Origin: Schistocephalus solidus
Lineage: Eukaryota; Platyhelminthes; Cestoda; Diphyllobothriidea; Diphyllobothriidae
Length of the DNA stretch: 64,000 bases
Direction of reading: 5' to 3'
NCBI GenBank assembly: GCA_017591395.1
Contig: WEDG01009000.1
Location: forward strand, 5,001-69,000
In this document: positions 49,738-60,960 of the stretch, piece after piece
Layout: every line of letters starts with the position of its first letter
Numbering within the stretch: the stretch's first letter is position 1
Translations under genes and position numbers: made by a program
The notes under the pieces: generated by a model
Told to the model about the DNA's origin: nothing
What the model saw: the letters and a program-made list of their open reading frames with translations, nothing else
Databases searched by the model: none

Positions 49738-50047
49738 TGTAGTAGTAATAGTAGTTGTAGTAGTAATAGTGTCACTAGTAGACGAAATAGTAGTCGTTAT
49801 ATTAGTAGACGCAGATGTAGGAGTATAAATAGTTTAGTAGATGCACTAGCAGTGGTAGTTATAGCACAAAAAGTAGTAATAGTTAAGCAGTAGTAGTGGT
49901 TGTAGACGCAGTAGTAATAGTAGCAGCAGTAGTAGTATTATAATAGTAGTAATAGTAGACGCAGTAGTAGTAGAAGTTGTTATAGCTGTAGTAGTTGTAG
50001 TATTAGTAGCAGTAGTAGTAGTAATATTTGCAGCGACGCAGTAGTAA

Positions 50048-50089
<42 letters not shown>

Positions 50090-50209
50090 CAGAAGAAGTA
50101 TTTAAAATAGCAGTATTAGACGCAGTTATGGTAGTTGCAGTAGAAGTAGCAATAGTCATAGAAGTAGTAAACGCAGTAATAGTTTTAGTAATAGTTGTAG
50201 TAGTAGTAT

Positions 50210-50245
<36 letters not shown>

Positions 50246-51722
50246 ACGCATTTCTATTAGTATTAATAGTGGTAGAAGAAGTATTAGTAGTTGTAGTAGT
50301 AGTCGAAGTAGTAGTAGTAGTATTAGTATTTGCAGAAGACGCAATAGTAGTAGAAGTAATAGTAGTAGTAGACGCAGTTGTAGCAGTGGTAGTAGTGGTA
50401 GACGTAGTAGTATTTGTAGTAATAGTGGTAGTAATGGTAGCATTAGTAGTAGAAATGGCAGAATTAGTTGTAATAGTAGACGAAGAAGTATTAGTTGTAG
50501 TAGAAGTATTAATAGTATTAGTAGCAGTTGACGGAGTAGTAGTTGTGGTTATAGTTGTATAAGTAGTAGTAGACACAGTAGTAGAAGTATCAGTTGTAGG
50601 AGTAGACGTAGCAGTAGTAGTAGTCTCAGTAGTAGTAGTAGAAGAATATAAATGGTAGTTTTAGTAGAAGTAGTTGTTGTATAAGTAGTAATATTAGTAG
50701 TAATAATACTATTAGTAGTAGAGGTAGTAGATGTCATAATAGTAGTAAACGCAGAAGTAAGAGTATAATTATTATTAGTAGTAGTAGTAGTAGTAGACGC
50801 ACTAGGATTGGTAGTAATAATAGAAGTAGTCGTAATAGTTTACTTGAAGTAGTAGCGGTAGTAGACGCAGTAGTAGTAGTAGTATAATAGTAGTAGTAGT
50901 AGACGCAGTATTAGTATTAAAAGTAGTATTAGTAGTAAATATAGTATTATAAGTAGTAGTAGTAGTAGTAGGCACAGTAGTTGTAGTAGTATTAATAGTT
51001 GTGGTAGTAGTATAAAATAGAAGTAGATGCAGCAGACGCAGTAGTAATAATAATAGTAGTAGTAGTAGTAGAAGTTGTAGTAGTAGTAGTAGTAGTAGTA
51101 GTAGTATAAGTAGCTGTATTAGACGCAGTTGTAGTTGTTGAAGTAGGAGTAGCAGTAGTCTTAGTAGTAGTAGACGGAGTTGCAGTTGTAGTAATAGTTG
51201 TAGTACTAGAAGCAATGGTTGTATTAGTAGTAGTTGTAGTAGTAGAAGTAGTAGTAGTAGTAATAGCAGTAGCAATAGTAGTATTCGTAGTTGAAGTAGC
51301 AGTAGTAGTAGTATTAGTAGTATTAGTAGAAATAGTAGTAGTAGTAGTAGTAGAAGTAGTATTAGTAGTAGTAGTAGTAGTAGTAGTAGTAGGAGTAGTT
51401 GTAGTAATAGTAGTAGTAGTAGTTGCAGTAGACGCAGTGGTAGTAGTAATAGAGTAGAAGTAGTAGATGTAGTTGTAGTAGTCGTAGCAGTGGTAGTATT
51501 AGTAGTGGTAGACGCAGTAGAAGTTACAATAGTAGTGGTAGTAATGGAAGCATTATTATTAGTAGTAGTTGTGGAATTAGTAGTAGCAAAAGACGCAGAA
51601 GTAGTAGTAATAGTAGAAGTAGCATGAGACGGAGTAGTTGTTGTGGATATAGTAGTAGTAGTAGTAGTAGACACAGTAGTAGAAGTATCAGTTGTAGGAG
51701 TAGACGTAGTAGTAGTAGTCTC

Positions 51723-51792
<70 letters not shown>

Positions 51793-52104
51793 ATAGTAAT
51801 GACAATTTTAGTATTAGTTGTTGTTGATGTAGTAGTAATAGAAGTAGTAGTAATACTATTAGTAGTAGGGGTAGTAGTAGTTGTAATAGTAGTAGGGGCA
51901 GTAGTAGGAGTATAAATAGAAGTAGTAGTAGACGCACTATTAGTGGTAGTAATAGTAGAATTAGTTGTAGTAATAGTTATATTAGTAGTGGTGGAAGACG
52001 ACGAAGTAATAGTAGTAGTATTATATTAGAAGAAGTAGACGCAGTAGTAGTAGAAATAGTAGTTATAGTTGTAGTATTAGTATTGATTATAGTTAAAGTT
52101 GTTA

Positions 52105-52137
<33 letters not shown>

Positions 52138-52170
52138 AAGTAGTAGAAGCAGTAGTTGTAGAAGTAGAAA

Positions 52171-52218
<48 letters not shown>

Positions 52219-52468
52219 TAGACGCAGTTGTAGCAGTTGTAGTAGTAGTAGCGGTAGTCGTAGTAGACGCAGTAGTAGTTGTAGTAATAGTAGTTGTAGT
52301 AGTAGTTGTATTAATGATTGTATTAGTAGTAGTAGTTGTAGTATTGTTCAGAAGTAGACGCAGTAGTAGAAGTATTAATTGTTATCTGAGTTGTAGTAGT
52401 TGTAGCAGTAGTATTAGACGCAGGTGTGGTAGTATTAATAGTGGTAGTCGTAGTATCAGTAGTAATTT

Positions 52469-52536
<68 letters not shown>

Positions 52537-52590
52537 CGCGTTGAAGTAGTAGAAGTTGTATTCGTAGACGCATTAGAAGTAGTAGTAATT
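49486..52590. repeat. AGT/ACT trinucleotide field, part 2
   Basis: This is continuous imperfect AGT repeat with longer-range order. A 70-base stretch with AGACACAGTAGTAGAAGTAT and GTAGGAGTAGACGTAG occurs at about 50570 and again at about 51668, nearly identical. The following TAATACTATTAGTAGTAG words are also repeated at about 50705 and 51853, so segments of about 1.1 kb have been duplicated within the field. Confidence 0.9.
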
Positions 52591-52955
52591 GTCTCGTTCA
52601 CATGCATTTCTATAACCTTGGCGCCTACCTGGCCTACGCCGCTGATGAGTTCACTGGTTGACACTGCGATAAATTGCGTACCCCTTCATGGCAGTATTGC
52701 GTTGCACCCCTACCAGTGCGGCCAGCGCTTGGCTCGCACGCCTTCTACGTACCGGCAGACAATTTTCGTTATGTTCCCCAGGGTTAACGTACTATCTTCA
52801 AAATAGTACCTTTTCTTAGGCACTTCTGTCGTCCGCAGCGGGAACATTTAAATACGAAGCCGTTTGTCTGCTCTGCTGAGGCCTGCTGGGTCATATTGTT
52901 TCCGCATGCACACAACATATGCATAGGTAGCAGTCTCCTTTCCTGTAGTAATGGT
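52590..52955 (-). pseudogene. Merlin-like transposase fragment, copy 1
   Basis: On the minus strand a zinc-finger-like segment (MLCACGNNMTQQ, then FKCSRCGRQKCLRKGTI) is followed by readable pieces of the middle domain and the segment GVGQVGAKVIEMHVNETI. This matches copy 2. IS1016/Merlin transposases have a Cys-rich N-terminus, a G.GK..EVDE-type motif with the first catalytic Asp and a DDE core farther on. Here the Asp before Glu is Asn. The protein stops where ACT repeat begins, and on the other side the N-terminus is replaced by repeat after about LLQERRLLPMH. Confidence 0.6.
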
Positions 52956-52959
52956 AACA

Positions 52960-53073
52960 TAATAAGTAGTAGTTGTAGTATTAGTAGTAATAGTAGACGC
53001 AGTATTAGTAGTATTTGTAATAGTGGTAGTAGTAGTAGTAGTAGTAGTAGAGGAAGTAGTAGTAGTAGTAGTA

Positions 53074-53125
<52 letters not shown>

Positions 53126-53855
53126 CAGCAGTAGACGGTGTTTTAGTTGTGGTAATAGTAGTAGTAGTATTAGTAGATGCAAATTTAGAGTATTAGTTGT
53201 AGTAGTAGATGCAGTAGTAGTAATAGTAATAGTATTAGTAGTTGTATCAGTAGTAGTAGTAGTAATAGTAATGGAAGTATGAGTTGATGTAGAAGTGGTA
53301 GTTGTATTAGTAGAAGTAGTAGAAGTAGTAATAGATGTAGAAGGAAAACTATTAGTAGTCGAAGTAGTAGAAGTCGTTATAGTAGAAGACACAGTAGTAG
53401 GAGTATTTCATATTAGAAGTATTAGTAGAAGAAGTAGTATTAGTAGTAGACGCAGCAAAAGTGGTAGTAATAGGAGAAGTAGTAATAGTGGAGGTAGTAT
53501 TTGTGGTAGACACAGTAGCAGGAGTAAATATATTAGTTGTAGTAGTTGTAGTATAAGTAGTAGTAGTAATAGTGGTAGTAGTAGACGCAGTAGTAGTACA
53601 AGTGGTAATAGTAATAGTAGTTGCAGTAAACGCAGTATTAGTAGTAGTAGTATTAGACGCAGTTGTAGTAGTAGTAGTTTTAGTAGAAGTAGACGCAGTT
53701 GTAGCAGTCGTAGTAGTAGTAGACGCAGTAGTAGTTGTAGTAATAGTTGTCGAATAGTGGTCGTAGTAGTAATGGTTATATTAGTATTAGTAGTTGTAGT
53801 ATTTGTAGTAGTAGTGGTAGTAGTGATATAAGTTTACGTAGAAGTAGTAGTAGTA

Positions 53856-53898
<43 letters not shown>

Positions 53899-54035
53899 GA
53901 GAAGTAGTAGTAGTAGACGCAGTTGTAATAGTATTAATAGTGGTAGTAGTAGTAATAGTTATATTAGTAGTAGAAGTAATAGTAGCCGTAGTAGTAGTAG
54001 TAGTTGCTGTTGTTGTCGTAGAAGTAATACTAGTT

Positions 54036-54075
<40 letters not shown>

Positions 54076-54110
54076 AAGTAGTGGTCGTAGACGCATTAGC
54101 AGTAGTAGTA
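52960..54110. repeat. AGT/ACT trinucleotide field, part 3
   Basis: This 1.15-kb stretch of imperfect AGT repeat lies between the two Merlin-like fragments. The words before copy 2 (GTTGTAGCAG...GACGCAGTAGTAGTTG at about 53697) repeat those before copy 1 (about 52227). Repeat and gene fragment were therefore duplicated together, with a period of about 1.5 kb. Confidence 0.9.
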
Positions 54111-54111
54111 A

Positions 54112-54577
54112 TTGTCTCGTCCACCTGCACTTCTATACCCTTGCCGCCTACCTGGCCTACGGCACTCATGAGTGCACTGGTTGACACATTGCGACAAATT
54201 GCGTACCACTGCATTGCAATATTGCGATGCACCCCTACCAGTGCGGCACAGCGCTTGACTCGCACGCCTTCTACGTACCGGTAGACAATTTTTTTTTATA
54301 TTCCCCAGGGTTAACCTACTACCTTTGAAAATAGTACCTTCTGTTAGGCACTTCTTTCGTCTGCAGCGGGAACATTTCAATAAGAAGCCGTTTGTCTGCT
54401 CTGCAGTAGCCTGCTGGTTATATTGTTTCCGCATGCACATAACATATGCATAGGTAGCAGTTTCCTTTCCTGTAGGTAGTCGACAATTAGGCTGGAGTCT
54501 TTTTTCATTAAAATTTCCTCTTTCGTTGCCTTATTCATCTGAGGCCCTCTCCTTCTGTTTTTTCCTTGCGATAACAT
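54112..54577 (-). pseudogene. Merlin-like transposase fragment, copy 2 (longer)
   Basis: It starts at about 54577 with MLSQGKNRRRGPQMNKATKE, then LQERKLLPMHMLCACGNNIT. A frameshift follows, then FLLKCSRCRRKKCLTEGTIF and KGSRLTLGNIKK. After a second frameshift comes RCAALVGVHRNIAMQWYAIC, then VGQVGGKGIEVQVDETI. The order Cys finger, G(T/S)-F-x-G/S-S box, WY...C helix and VDE motif is that of Merlin (IS1016-like) transposases, known from schistosomes. The frame then runs straight into ACT repeat, so the second and third catalytic residues are absent. Copy 1 shares the break point, so truncation came before duplication. Confidence 0.65.
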
Positions 54578-55653
54578 CCAATAATGGGGATAAAAAATTT
54601 ACATTCACCTTGCCTTCAAACTAATTATTCTATATTTTCAGTGCCACATTTTCTTTGTTCTTTGTTTATTTCGTTCTATTACTCTCCTATTTTTCCAGCC
54701 ATGTGACAAATAATCTACTTCTACTTTTGTGTCGCTTCCAAATATCTATACCCTTAAATTACGTAAACATTTTTCCTTTACTATACTACCCCTTTTTTAA
54801 CAACAACAATTGCATATGCAAATCCGTGAATCTGTCCGTCGGTTAATACTTCGCATACTTTTAATTATACTTCATTTTTCGTTTTCCTTATTCCACTAAA
54901 ACCTAAACTACCGTCAATTAACTTGACAAAATGTTATAATTTTTATACTTTTTACAGCACATGTAACATACGTGATTTAATTCATTTAACTAATCTTACC
55001 CTTGTTCCGCTTCCCCTTTTGTGCATTCGCCTTGCTTCTGGCTGTCTTAATTAGCGGTCTTATTCGTCAGCTACAATTTAAATGCCTTCAATTAAAGCGC
55101 GGATTCGCTGCCTTCTTCTTGTTGGCTCCGATTTCATCTGATCAGTTTGCTTTCATTTACAACCAATGGGGACCGTTAATTAAGCACATGCGTTTTCATT
55201 GGATGCGATTTTTTTATTTTCATGTTGGGCGGGTTATTTTCACCTCATTTAAACTTCATGTTTATTTATTAATTTTCACTTGCAGATTACCTTCACCGTT
55301 TTGACTTTTGTTTTTGTTGTTATTCTGCCCCACCCCTTAAAACCCCTTTAACCACGGTTCCCGTCAGACACGCTCTCGAGTTTATTCATTTTTTCTGGGA
55401 CCCGCTTATTGTGCTTCCACCATAAATTGTTTTCAGTACAGGAGAAACGAATTCAGTTTTAAAAATTACTCTTTGTAAATTTCTGACGCACTTTTATGTA
55501 TAAAACACAGTAATGAACTTCTTTTGCAGTATTTTCGTTCACCTCACCGAGAATTTAAAACGCAAATATATAAGCGTATGTTAATGCGGATGGATCATCG
55601 GCAAAACTGTGCTCAATTTGAGTCTTGTTATAAGATAGTTTCGCATAAAATTA
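54578..55653. other. AT-rich stretch, no gene recognised
   Basis: Pyrimidine-rich on the plus strand. The frames at 54655-54846 and 55002-55304 are Phe/Leu-rich and lack signatures. No terminal repeat of the Merlin-like element is visible. Confidence 0.45.
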
Positions 55654-55872
55654 TGGCGATCCCATTGGCTTCCCCTTGACCTGCTCATACGTTGTTCCTT
55701 CGAAAGTGAAGTACGTCTTCAGGCAGAATTTTAAGAGCTGGATGAGATGTCCCCCTTTCGCCATCTCGGCCGTCTCGTTGTACCTGCTCTCGAGCAGTTC
55801 GCTGACCGTTTCGACTGCCAGGCCTTGTGGGATCGTGGTGAAGAGAGAGGTGACATCGAATGACACCATCAC
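55654..55872 (-). pseudogene. PLE C inverted RT segment (motif A to B)
   Basis: The minus-strand frame MVSFDVTSLFTTIPQGLAVE is RT motif A. It continues through LIQLLKFCLKTYFTFEGTTY to EQVKGKPMGSP, motif B, and ends abruptly at the left junction. In this piece the motif B text is canonical (PMGSP), whereas the forward copy reads PMGLP. Confidence 0.8.
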
Positions 55873-55878
55873 CTCGTC

Positions 55879-57379
55879 TGAAAGGGAGACATCTCATCCA
55901 GCTCTTAAAATTCTACCTGAAGACGTACTTCACTTTCGAAGGAACAACGTATGAGCAGGTCAAGGGGACGCCAATGGGATTGCCACTTTCGGGCTTCATC
56001 GCAGAGGCAGTTCTCCAAAAATTAGAGACCCTGGTTTTCGCAAATAAAAACCGAAATTCTAAACTCGGTATGTGAACGATACTTTTGTCATCATCGAGCG
56101 GGATATGGTCAAGGAATTTCATGACAGCCTGAATTCTATTTTCCCTGACATCCAGTTTACAATGGAGGTGGAAGTCAACAACCAGCTGCCATTCGTAGAC
56201 GTACTCGTCCATCGAAAACCCGGCGGGGACCTTAAAACGACGGTGTATAGGAAGGCCACCAGTAGCCGCCAAATCCTTAGCTACCATAGCAAACATCCGT
56301 CATGCCACAAACGCAGTTGTGTTCGAACGCTATACAAAAGGGCTGAAACACACTGCAGCGAGCCAGGCGAAAGAAAGGCAGAACTTCGATACCTCCAACG
56401 CCTCTTCATGGCGAACGGGTATCCCCGCAACTTCATCGAACGTAGCAGACAGTGCAGGCAAAGCCGAAGGCCAGCGACCGAACAGCCAAAGATATGGCGA
56501 GCGTTACCATACATTGACGGTGTTTCGGAGGCGGTTTCCCGTCTCCTAAGACCGATGGGGATCGGCATCGCCCACCGGCCGGAGTCAACCATTCGATATC
56601 TGCTTATGAGGCCTAAGGCCCCACTGCCCCTAGGTGAAACAACAAACGTCATCTACCGGGTTCAATGCAATTCCTGCGCAGTCAACTACATTGGAGAAAA
56701 CGGGAAACGTCTGCAAACCCAGGTCGGAGAACACATGAGGGCGTTAAGAAGAATGGACCCGCTGTCTTTGGTGGCTGACCATTGCGCAGACTCTGGACAC
56801 ACGTTCGCCTTCCAGAATGCTGAAATTCTTGGTCGGGGAAGTGACCGCATGGCAAGGAAAACCATCGAGGCTTGGCACACGGGAACAACCTCCATCAATC
56901 GTTGTGTGACGCTTCCTACGGCCTACCAAGCCCTCCGGACGCAGCTCAATGATCGAAAGAGCCAACGTGAACATGGGCCAAACGTGCATCCGAACATGGG
57001 TGAGTCCATAGCGGACACGCATGCAATCGCAACACAACCCAGACCTGACGAACGAACAGTTATCGCCTCGGCCAGCTCAACCACTTATCCGGCAGGTGCA
57101 AATACACACGGAGGTGCGATCGCAACCAAGATTAACAGCCTGGGGCGGCAGCTTCGGTCGATGAGGGTACTGACGACTACTGCCAACGTGCGAACTCCGG
57201 CCCCCGACCAGATTGAGAACAAGCCATTACCCGCCCTCCCCCAGTCCACCACGGACTCAGTGAACAGGCAAAGGATGATTGCCAAGAATGAAACACCACC
57301 ATGCTCATCAAGCAGCATGATGACTGAGAATCTCCACCCCCAACCCGTCCCCTCCACTACGCAAATTCAAAAACCTTAG
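55879..57379 (+). pseudogene. PLE C forward part: RT end plus GIY-YIG endonuclease
   Basis: It begins with LIQLLKFYLKTYFTFEGTTY, then motif B EQVKGTPMGLPLSGF. A frameshift before 56069 separates it from motif C, RYVNDTFVII, where the first Asp of YVDD is Asn. A 435-codon frame then stays open to TAG at 57377-57379. It holds the RT thumb (FPDIQFTMEVEVNNQLPFVD), the LQRLFMANGYPRNFI block, RPMGIGIAHRPESTIRYLL, and the nuclease region VIYRVQCNSC...NYIGENGKRLQTQVGEH with its Cys pair. Then come HCADSGHTF and KTIEAWHTG, and a Pro/Thr/Ser-rich tail of about 110 residues. PLE enzymes use the nuclease to nick target DNA and the RT to copy their RNA there. The altered YVDD and the frameshift make autonomous activity unlikely, though the nuclease half looks intact. 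Confidence 0.85.
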
Positions 57380-57444
57380 TAATCCCGTATTAACCGAAAT
57401 GTTACCACCTATAAATACTGTGAGGCGCGGTTCAATGTTTACCT

Positions 57445-57478
57445 CCGACGATGAAATCTTGTTTGATTTTGAAACGTC
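57445..57478 (+). ncRNA. Hammerhead-ribozyme-like core in the PLE C 3' region
   Basis: CCGACGA (57445-57451) is followed by a stem II candidate (GAAATC paired with GATTTT around TTGTTT) and then GAAAC (57471-57475). This is the order CUGANGA, stem II, GAAAC of hammerheads, with C for U in the first box. Hammerhead motifs in PLE terminal regions are established knowledge. A short stem I partner (GAGG/CCTC) may exist upstream, but the NUH cleavage site is not clear. Confidence 0.4.
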
Positions 57479-57557
57479 AGGACAATAAAACCATGGATTC
57501 CGTGATCACCTCTTCTTCTCATTTATTTCCGGGAACGCGCGTCTTCGCTTCTATTAG

Positions 57558-57558
<1 letters not shown>

Positions 57559-57613
<55 letters not shown>
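57559..57613. repeat. (TA)n microsatellite
   Basis: About 27 uninterrupted TA units lie directly downstream of PLE C. It may have grown from the element's 3' end or target site. Confidence 0.95.
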
Positions 57614-57615
<2 letters not shown>

Positions 57616-57789
57616 CACCGAGAATCATGACAATAAATTCATATATGTATATGCCATAAGGCGTGATATGCTTTCACTTTTTTTTGTTACGTCGTGCTAA
57701 TACATGGTCGAAGCATTCCCTCTCCGTAGTTGATTTTGGGCGTTTACGTAAACTGCAGGCGAAGTGCTGCCACGTGAGTCGTTAGCTAA

Positions 57790-58680
57790 TATTTTAAATA
57801 TAATCCAGGCCTCACTTTCGAGAGTTATTTACCATAGAACAGTGCCTAGAATAAAAGAAGGTGGACCAAAACGGTTCACAAGCAGACAGGTTGAGGATTT
57901 TACTTAATGCATATTAAATAGATATCATTTTATGCCTCTTAGGACTATTCAGAGGGAAAATTTATCAATATATTTTCGGACCTTAATAAGAAAACAATGT
58001 GAAGGAATTTGGATTTCACCAACAAAATATCATTGTTAGGCCATTCATAACTATGAAGCTAATTAGAGAACGCTTTTTTGTTTGCTAAAGTATATATTAA
58101 TCACAGACGTTGATTTTGGAAAAGCATTTAGTCTTTTTATGAAGTCTTATTTTTAGACAAGCCTTAGAAGTCAACCCAGGTCGTCATATTTGGGAAGAAC
58201 TGCCTAAACGAAAACACTATCGACAACAAAATTCAAGAACCGCCGACGACTGATTATATGGATGGCCATCAATTTCGAAGTGCGGCTGATCTGGCCGTTG
58301 ACAAAAGTGACAATAAATAGCTAGGTGTCCATAGAAATAATACAGCATGCTTTCGGTTAAAACGGTATTCATTAACGTGAAAAAGTTGCAAGATAATGCT
58401 CCTGTTTGTCAATCAAAGCAAGTATGATTTTAATTTTTGCTACTGCCCATAATCTAACTGTTTAGACTGCAACCAAACTTTCCGCTTGCCGTCTCCAAAT
58501 CGTTTATTTCTGCAAACAATCTAGACCTAACTCCCATTGAAAATCTATTCGCATTGCTCAAATGAAACTGGGACAAGGCCGATAAACACGTTCAAATGGA
58601 GCAAAAATTGAATTTCTTGCTTAATGACTGTATAGACCAAAACAGTTTGGACAATATAGTAATCTCTATGTCCTTCTGAC
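57790..58680 (+). pseudogene. Tc1-like transposase relic (DD34E type)
   Basis: Through many stops and shifts, the plus strand keeps pieces in the right order. A helix-turn-helix-like RIKEGGPKRFTSRQVE lies at about 57.85 kb. FAKVYINHRR, then FWKSI, lies at about 58.08-58.13 kb, where the family has FAK..IN...FWK..LFSDE. KDNAPVCQSKQV (family QDNAPCHTAK) lies at about 58.39 kb. NNLDLTPIENLFALLK (family SPDLNPIENLW) lies at about 58.52 kb, with the catalytic Glu at 58539-58541. It is much more decayed than the mariner at 18.9 kb. Confidence 0.7.
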
Positions 58681-60111
58681 TTACAAAAAATACTAGAATA
58701 ATTTATTCTTATTCATATTCATTATTTTGTCCTGGTTTCCTTTTTTCATTCTCTGTTAGGTGTAAAATAAAGTCGTTTTCCCATTTGGTGGTTTTGATAC
58801 AATACATTATTTCTTAGCTTATAACTATACTTGATAATCAAAATCTACCTTATTATAGAAATTCGTCGTTTCTTTGCCCCTGATTAACTTGATGTGATGT
58901 ATGGTGGGAAGTTTAGGCGCTACAAAGGTTTTAGAGCAAATTTCGCGATTTTCCGTCTGATATGACCCAAACTGTATTTCTCGGTAAGTCCGCGTCGAAT
59001 ATTATTTTTCTTTTCACAAATCAAATATGTAGTAACTTTTTCCTGATAATTTGACTGAAAATATAACATAGTTGTGCATCTTTTATGGATTAAGGCCAAA
59101 CATATTCACTTTCGGTTGCAAAAAGTGAGAGTGGAATCAACCTTAACTTAAAAACCTTTTTGCCCTTTGTCGTGATGCGTAGTCACCTGCAGTGATATTC
59201 ATGCATGCGAGTACAAGTAAGCCATTAACTGTACCAATTCGGGGAATGCAGTGTTCCAAATTGTTTTTTTCTTTATGCTTTTGATACAGTTTTATCCAAA
59301 AAGCTTTGCTCCACTTCAGACAAAGGTGGATGAAACCATTATAATCAATTCTAAGTTAAATTAATCCATGTCAAAGTTCTTTAGGAGACGGCCACCGTAA
59401 GACACATTTTGAAAGCATGTAATCCCTTTGAGAAACTTGAATTGCTTGTCAGTTCCGCTTTAGAATTTTTACTGATGACAAGTTACATTATTATGCAAAT
59501 GTCCGGCTATTTATCTAGTCAACCGCGGATAATTAATAGGTGATATATTGCATGCCATTAGCCCAAATTCACAAAACTTCCCCACCCAATGGGAAACCAG
59601 CCGAATAAAAGCAATTAAAAATCTTACCCAGAATGACAGTTAATCGCCTGCCAACTTTGCGACTGAGGTTTAAACCTGAATCACGAAAAATTTGTGTAAT
59701 CATTTTATTTACGCAAACTGAAGGCAGAGTTGACCAGGAAGATGAAAACATAACGAAATCTCACAGCTAAATTCGCAAAGTTATTACTTTTTTTCACAAT
59801 GCCACAAATGGTGAGGTAGGTGATTGAGTAAGCAGGTTTATAAATTCACTGATGAATATACCTTATCTGGTATCCAGCCAACTTTAAAATGGTAATAGAT
59901 CGTTTGCGACTTTCGGTGTTATCATTGGATTAAGGAAAAGCAAATTTATTTATATTTTATCTTGTAAAATAGTTAAGTTACAAGATCACTGAATATTTCA
60001 TATACTATGGAACTTTTAAAGTGCTCTTCGCCTTTAAGTTGGTTGACATTCATTCGTAGACGCCAAGGAAAGGTTTCATCAACCACAAGACCTGCAACAA
60101 ATTTTGATGAA
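58681..60111. other. No gene recognised
   Basis: AT-rich. A 60-residue minus frame (59569-59751) and the start of a 97-residue plus frame (60007-60300) have no signature; the latter runs through a SINE. Confidence 0.45.
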
Positions 60112-60232
60112 AGAAAAGGGGAATGGCAATGGACTTCTCTGGGTCAGTATCAGTCAACAGCTAGTCATACACAACGCCACTTGAGGCTCGAACCCTCAGC
60201 CCGTTTATCAGAAGTCAAACGGTCGAATCCTG
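60112..60232 (-). mobile_element. tRNA-derived SINE
   Basis: On the plus strand AAGGGGAATGGCAATGGAC, then CAGTATCAGTCAACAGC, is the reversed body. GGCTCGAACCCTCAGCC carries the B box, and ATCAGAAGTCAAACGGTCG is the reversed anticodon-side part. It is diverged but in the same order as the copy at 45360. Confidence 0.55.
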
Positions 60233-60299
60233 GAGCCATTTGCACATTTTATTGCCAGTTTACAAATGACTATTCGAAGCTGGCCTGTCCTTTTCGGTG

Positions 60300-60960
60300 A
60301 TAAAGCGCAAAATGTATTCATATGCGTCTGTGTTAAAGCCTGATCTGAGATCTTGCTGGTTTGTATTCTCCGCGATTTCTCCAAATACTACGTTGGTACC
60401 TGATGTAGGTTCACTCAGACCTGTGTTCCGGTTCGATATGCGTTTGCTTGCTACCTCGACCGGTCTAACTTCCTGCCTGCACGTCCGTTCATTGAGCTAC
60501 ACTCGTAAGGCCTGATTGGCCACTAGGAGAATCATACTGTGCTTGGTGGAACTTGGAGGTCTGTGCCAGGCTTCGAGCGATTCTATGGCTGCTTGCTTGA
60601 TCAATGGCTGCTTGCCTAAGATTTGGCATCCTGGAAAGCAACAGTGTTTGAAGAGGCTGCCAAATTTTTCGCCAGCAACTAGACAAATCTATCCTTCTCA
60701 CAGCCTTCGCGTGCTTACTTATGGGGGTCTGCGGTCATTTACCGGTCCTTCCAAATATGTAGCCTCGCAGTAACCGCACTGAACACGATATAGGACGTTC
60801 GTCATTTCCGCACGTGACAGTTAAAACTTGGGTGTCATAGCTGAGCGTCTTATTGTAACCTCAGGTCTGTGGGCGACGGCAATCCCCAGTGGTTGTCGAA
60901 GACGAGTACCGCTTCAGATACATTCCCGAAATACAGAATTGCTCACCACACTTTCGGTTA
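60300..60960 (-). pseudogene. Penelope-like GIY-YIG end (PLE F)
   Basis: On the minus strand, across shifts, the text NVSEAV, then QPLGIAVAHRPEVTIRRSAM, then NVLYRVQCGYCEATY, then KHAKAVRRIDLSS, then IESLEAWHRPPSSTKHSM and NQALR follows PLE C from its GVSEAV through IEAWHTGTTSINR to YQALR. The Cys pair is kept but YIG is lost. It is the same subfamily as PLE C and E, in opposite orientation to PLE C 3 kb away. Confidence 0.7.

Larger units (their letters stand above)
55654..57500 (+). mobile_element. Penelope-like element with inverted 5' part (PLE C)
   Basis: The right part (55879-57379) runs forward from RT motif B to the GIY-YIG end. The left part (55654-55878) is in reverse and runs from motif A to motif B. 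The motif B region is present twice as an inverted repeat, 55654-55760 against 55879-55984, about 100 of 106 bases matching, with a 118-base spacer. An AATAAA word lies at 57484 and a TA run follows at 57559. The element is only in unit 4. The best preserved PLE in the window, it may be the youngest. Confidence 0.8.

Noticed and set aside
57380..57613. The TA run as the element's 3' tail
   Set aside because: It begins about 75 bases after the poly(A)-like word, with unique sequence between. A link is possible but not shown by one copy.
60420..60520. tRNA-like A and B box words on the minus strand
   Set aside because: The stretch is explained as the end of the PLE F coding text (NQALR and following), which matches PLE C.
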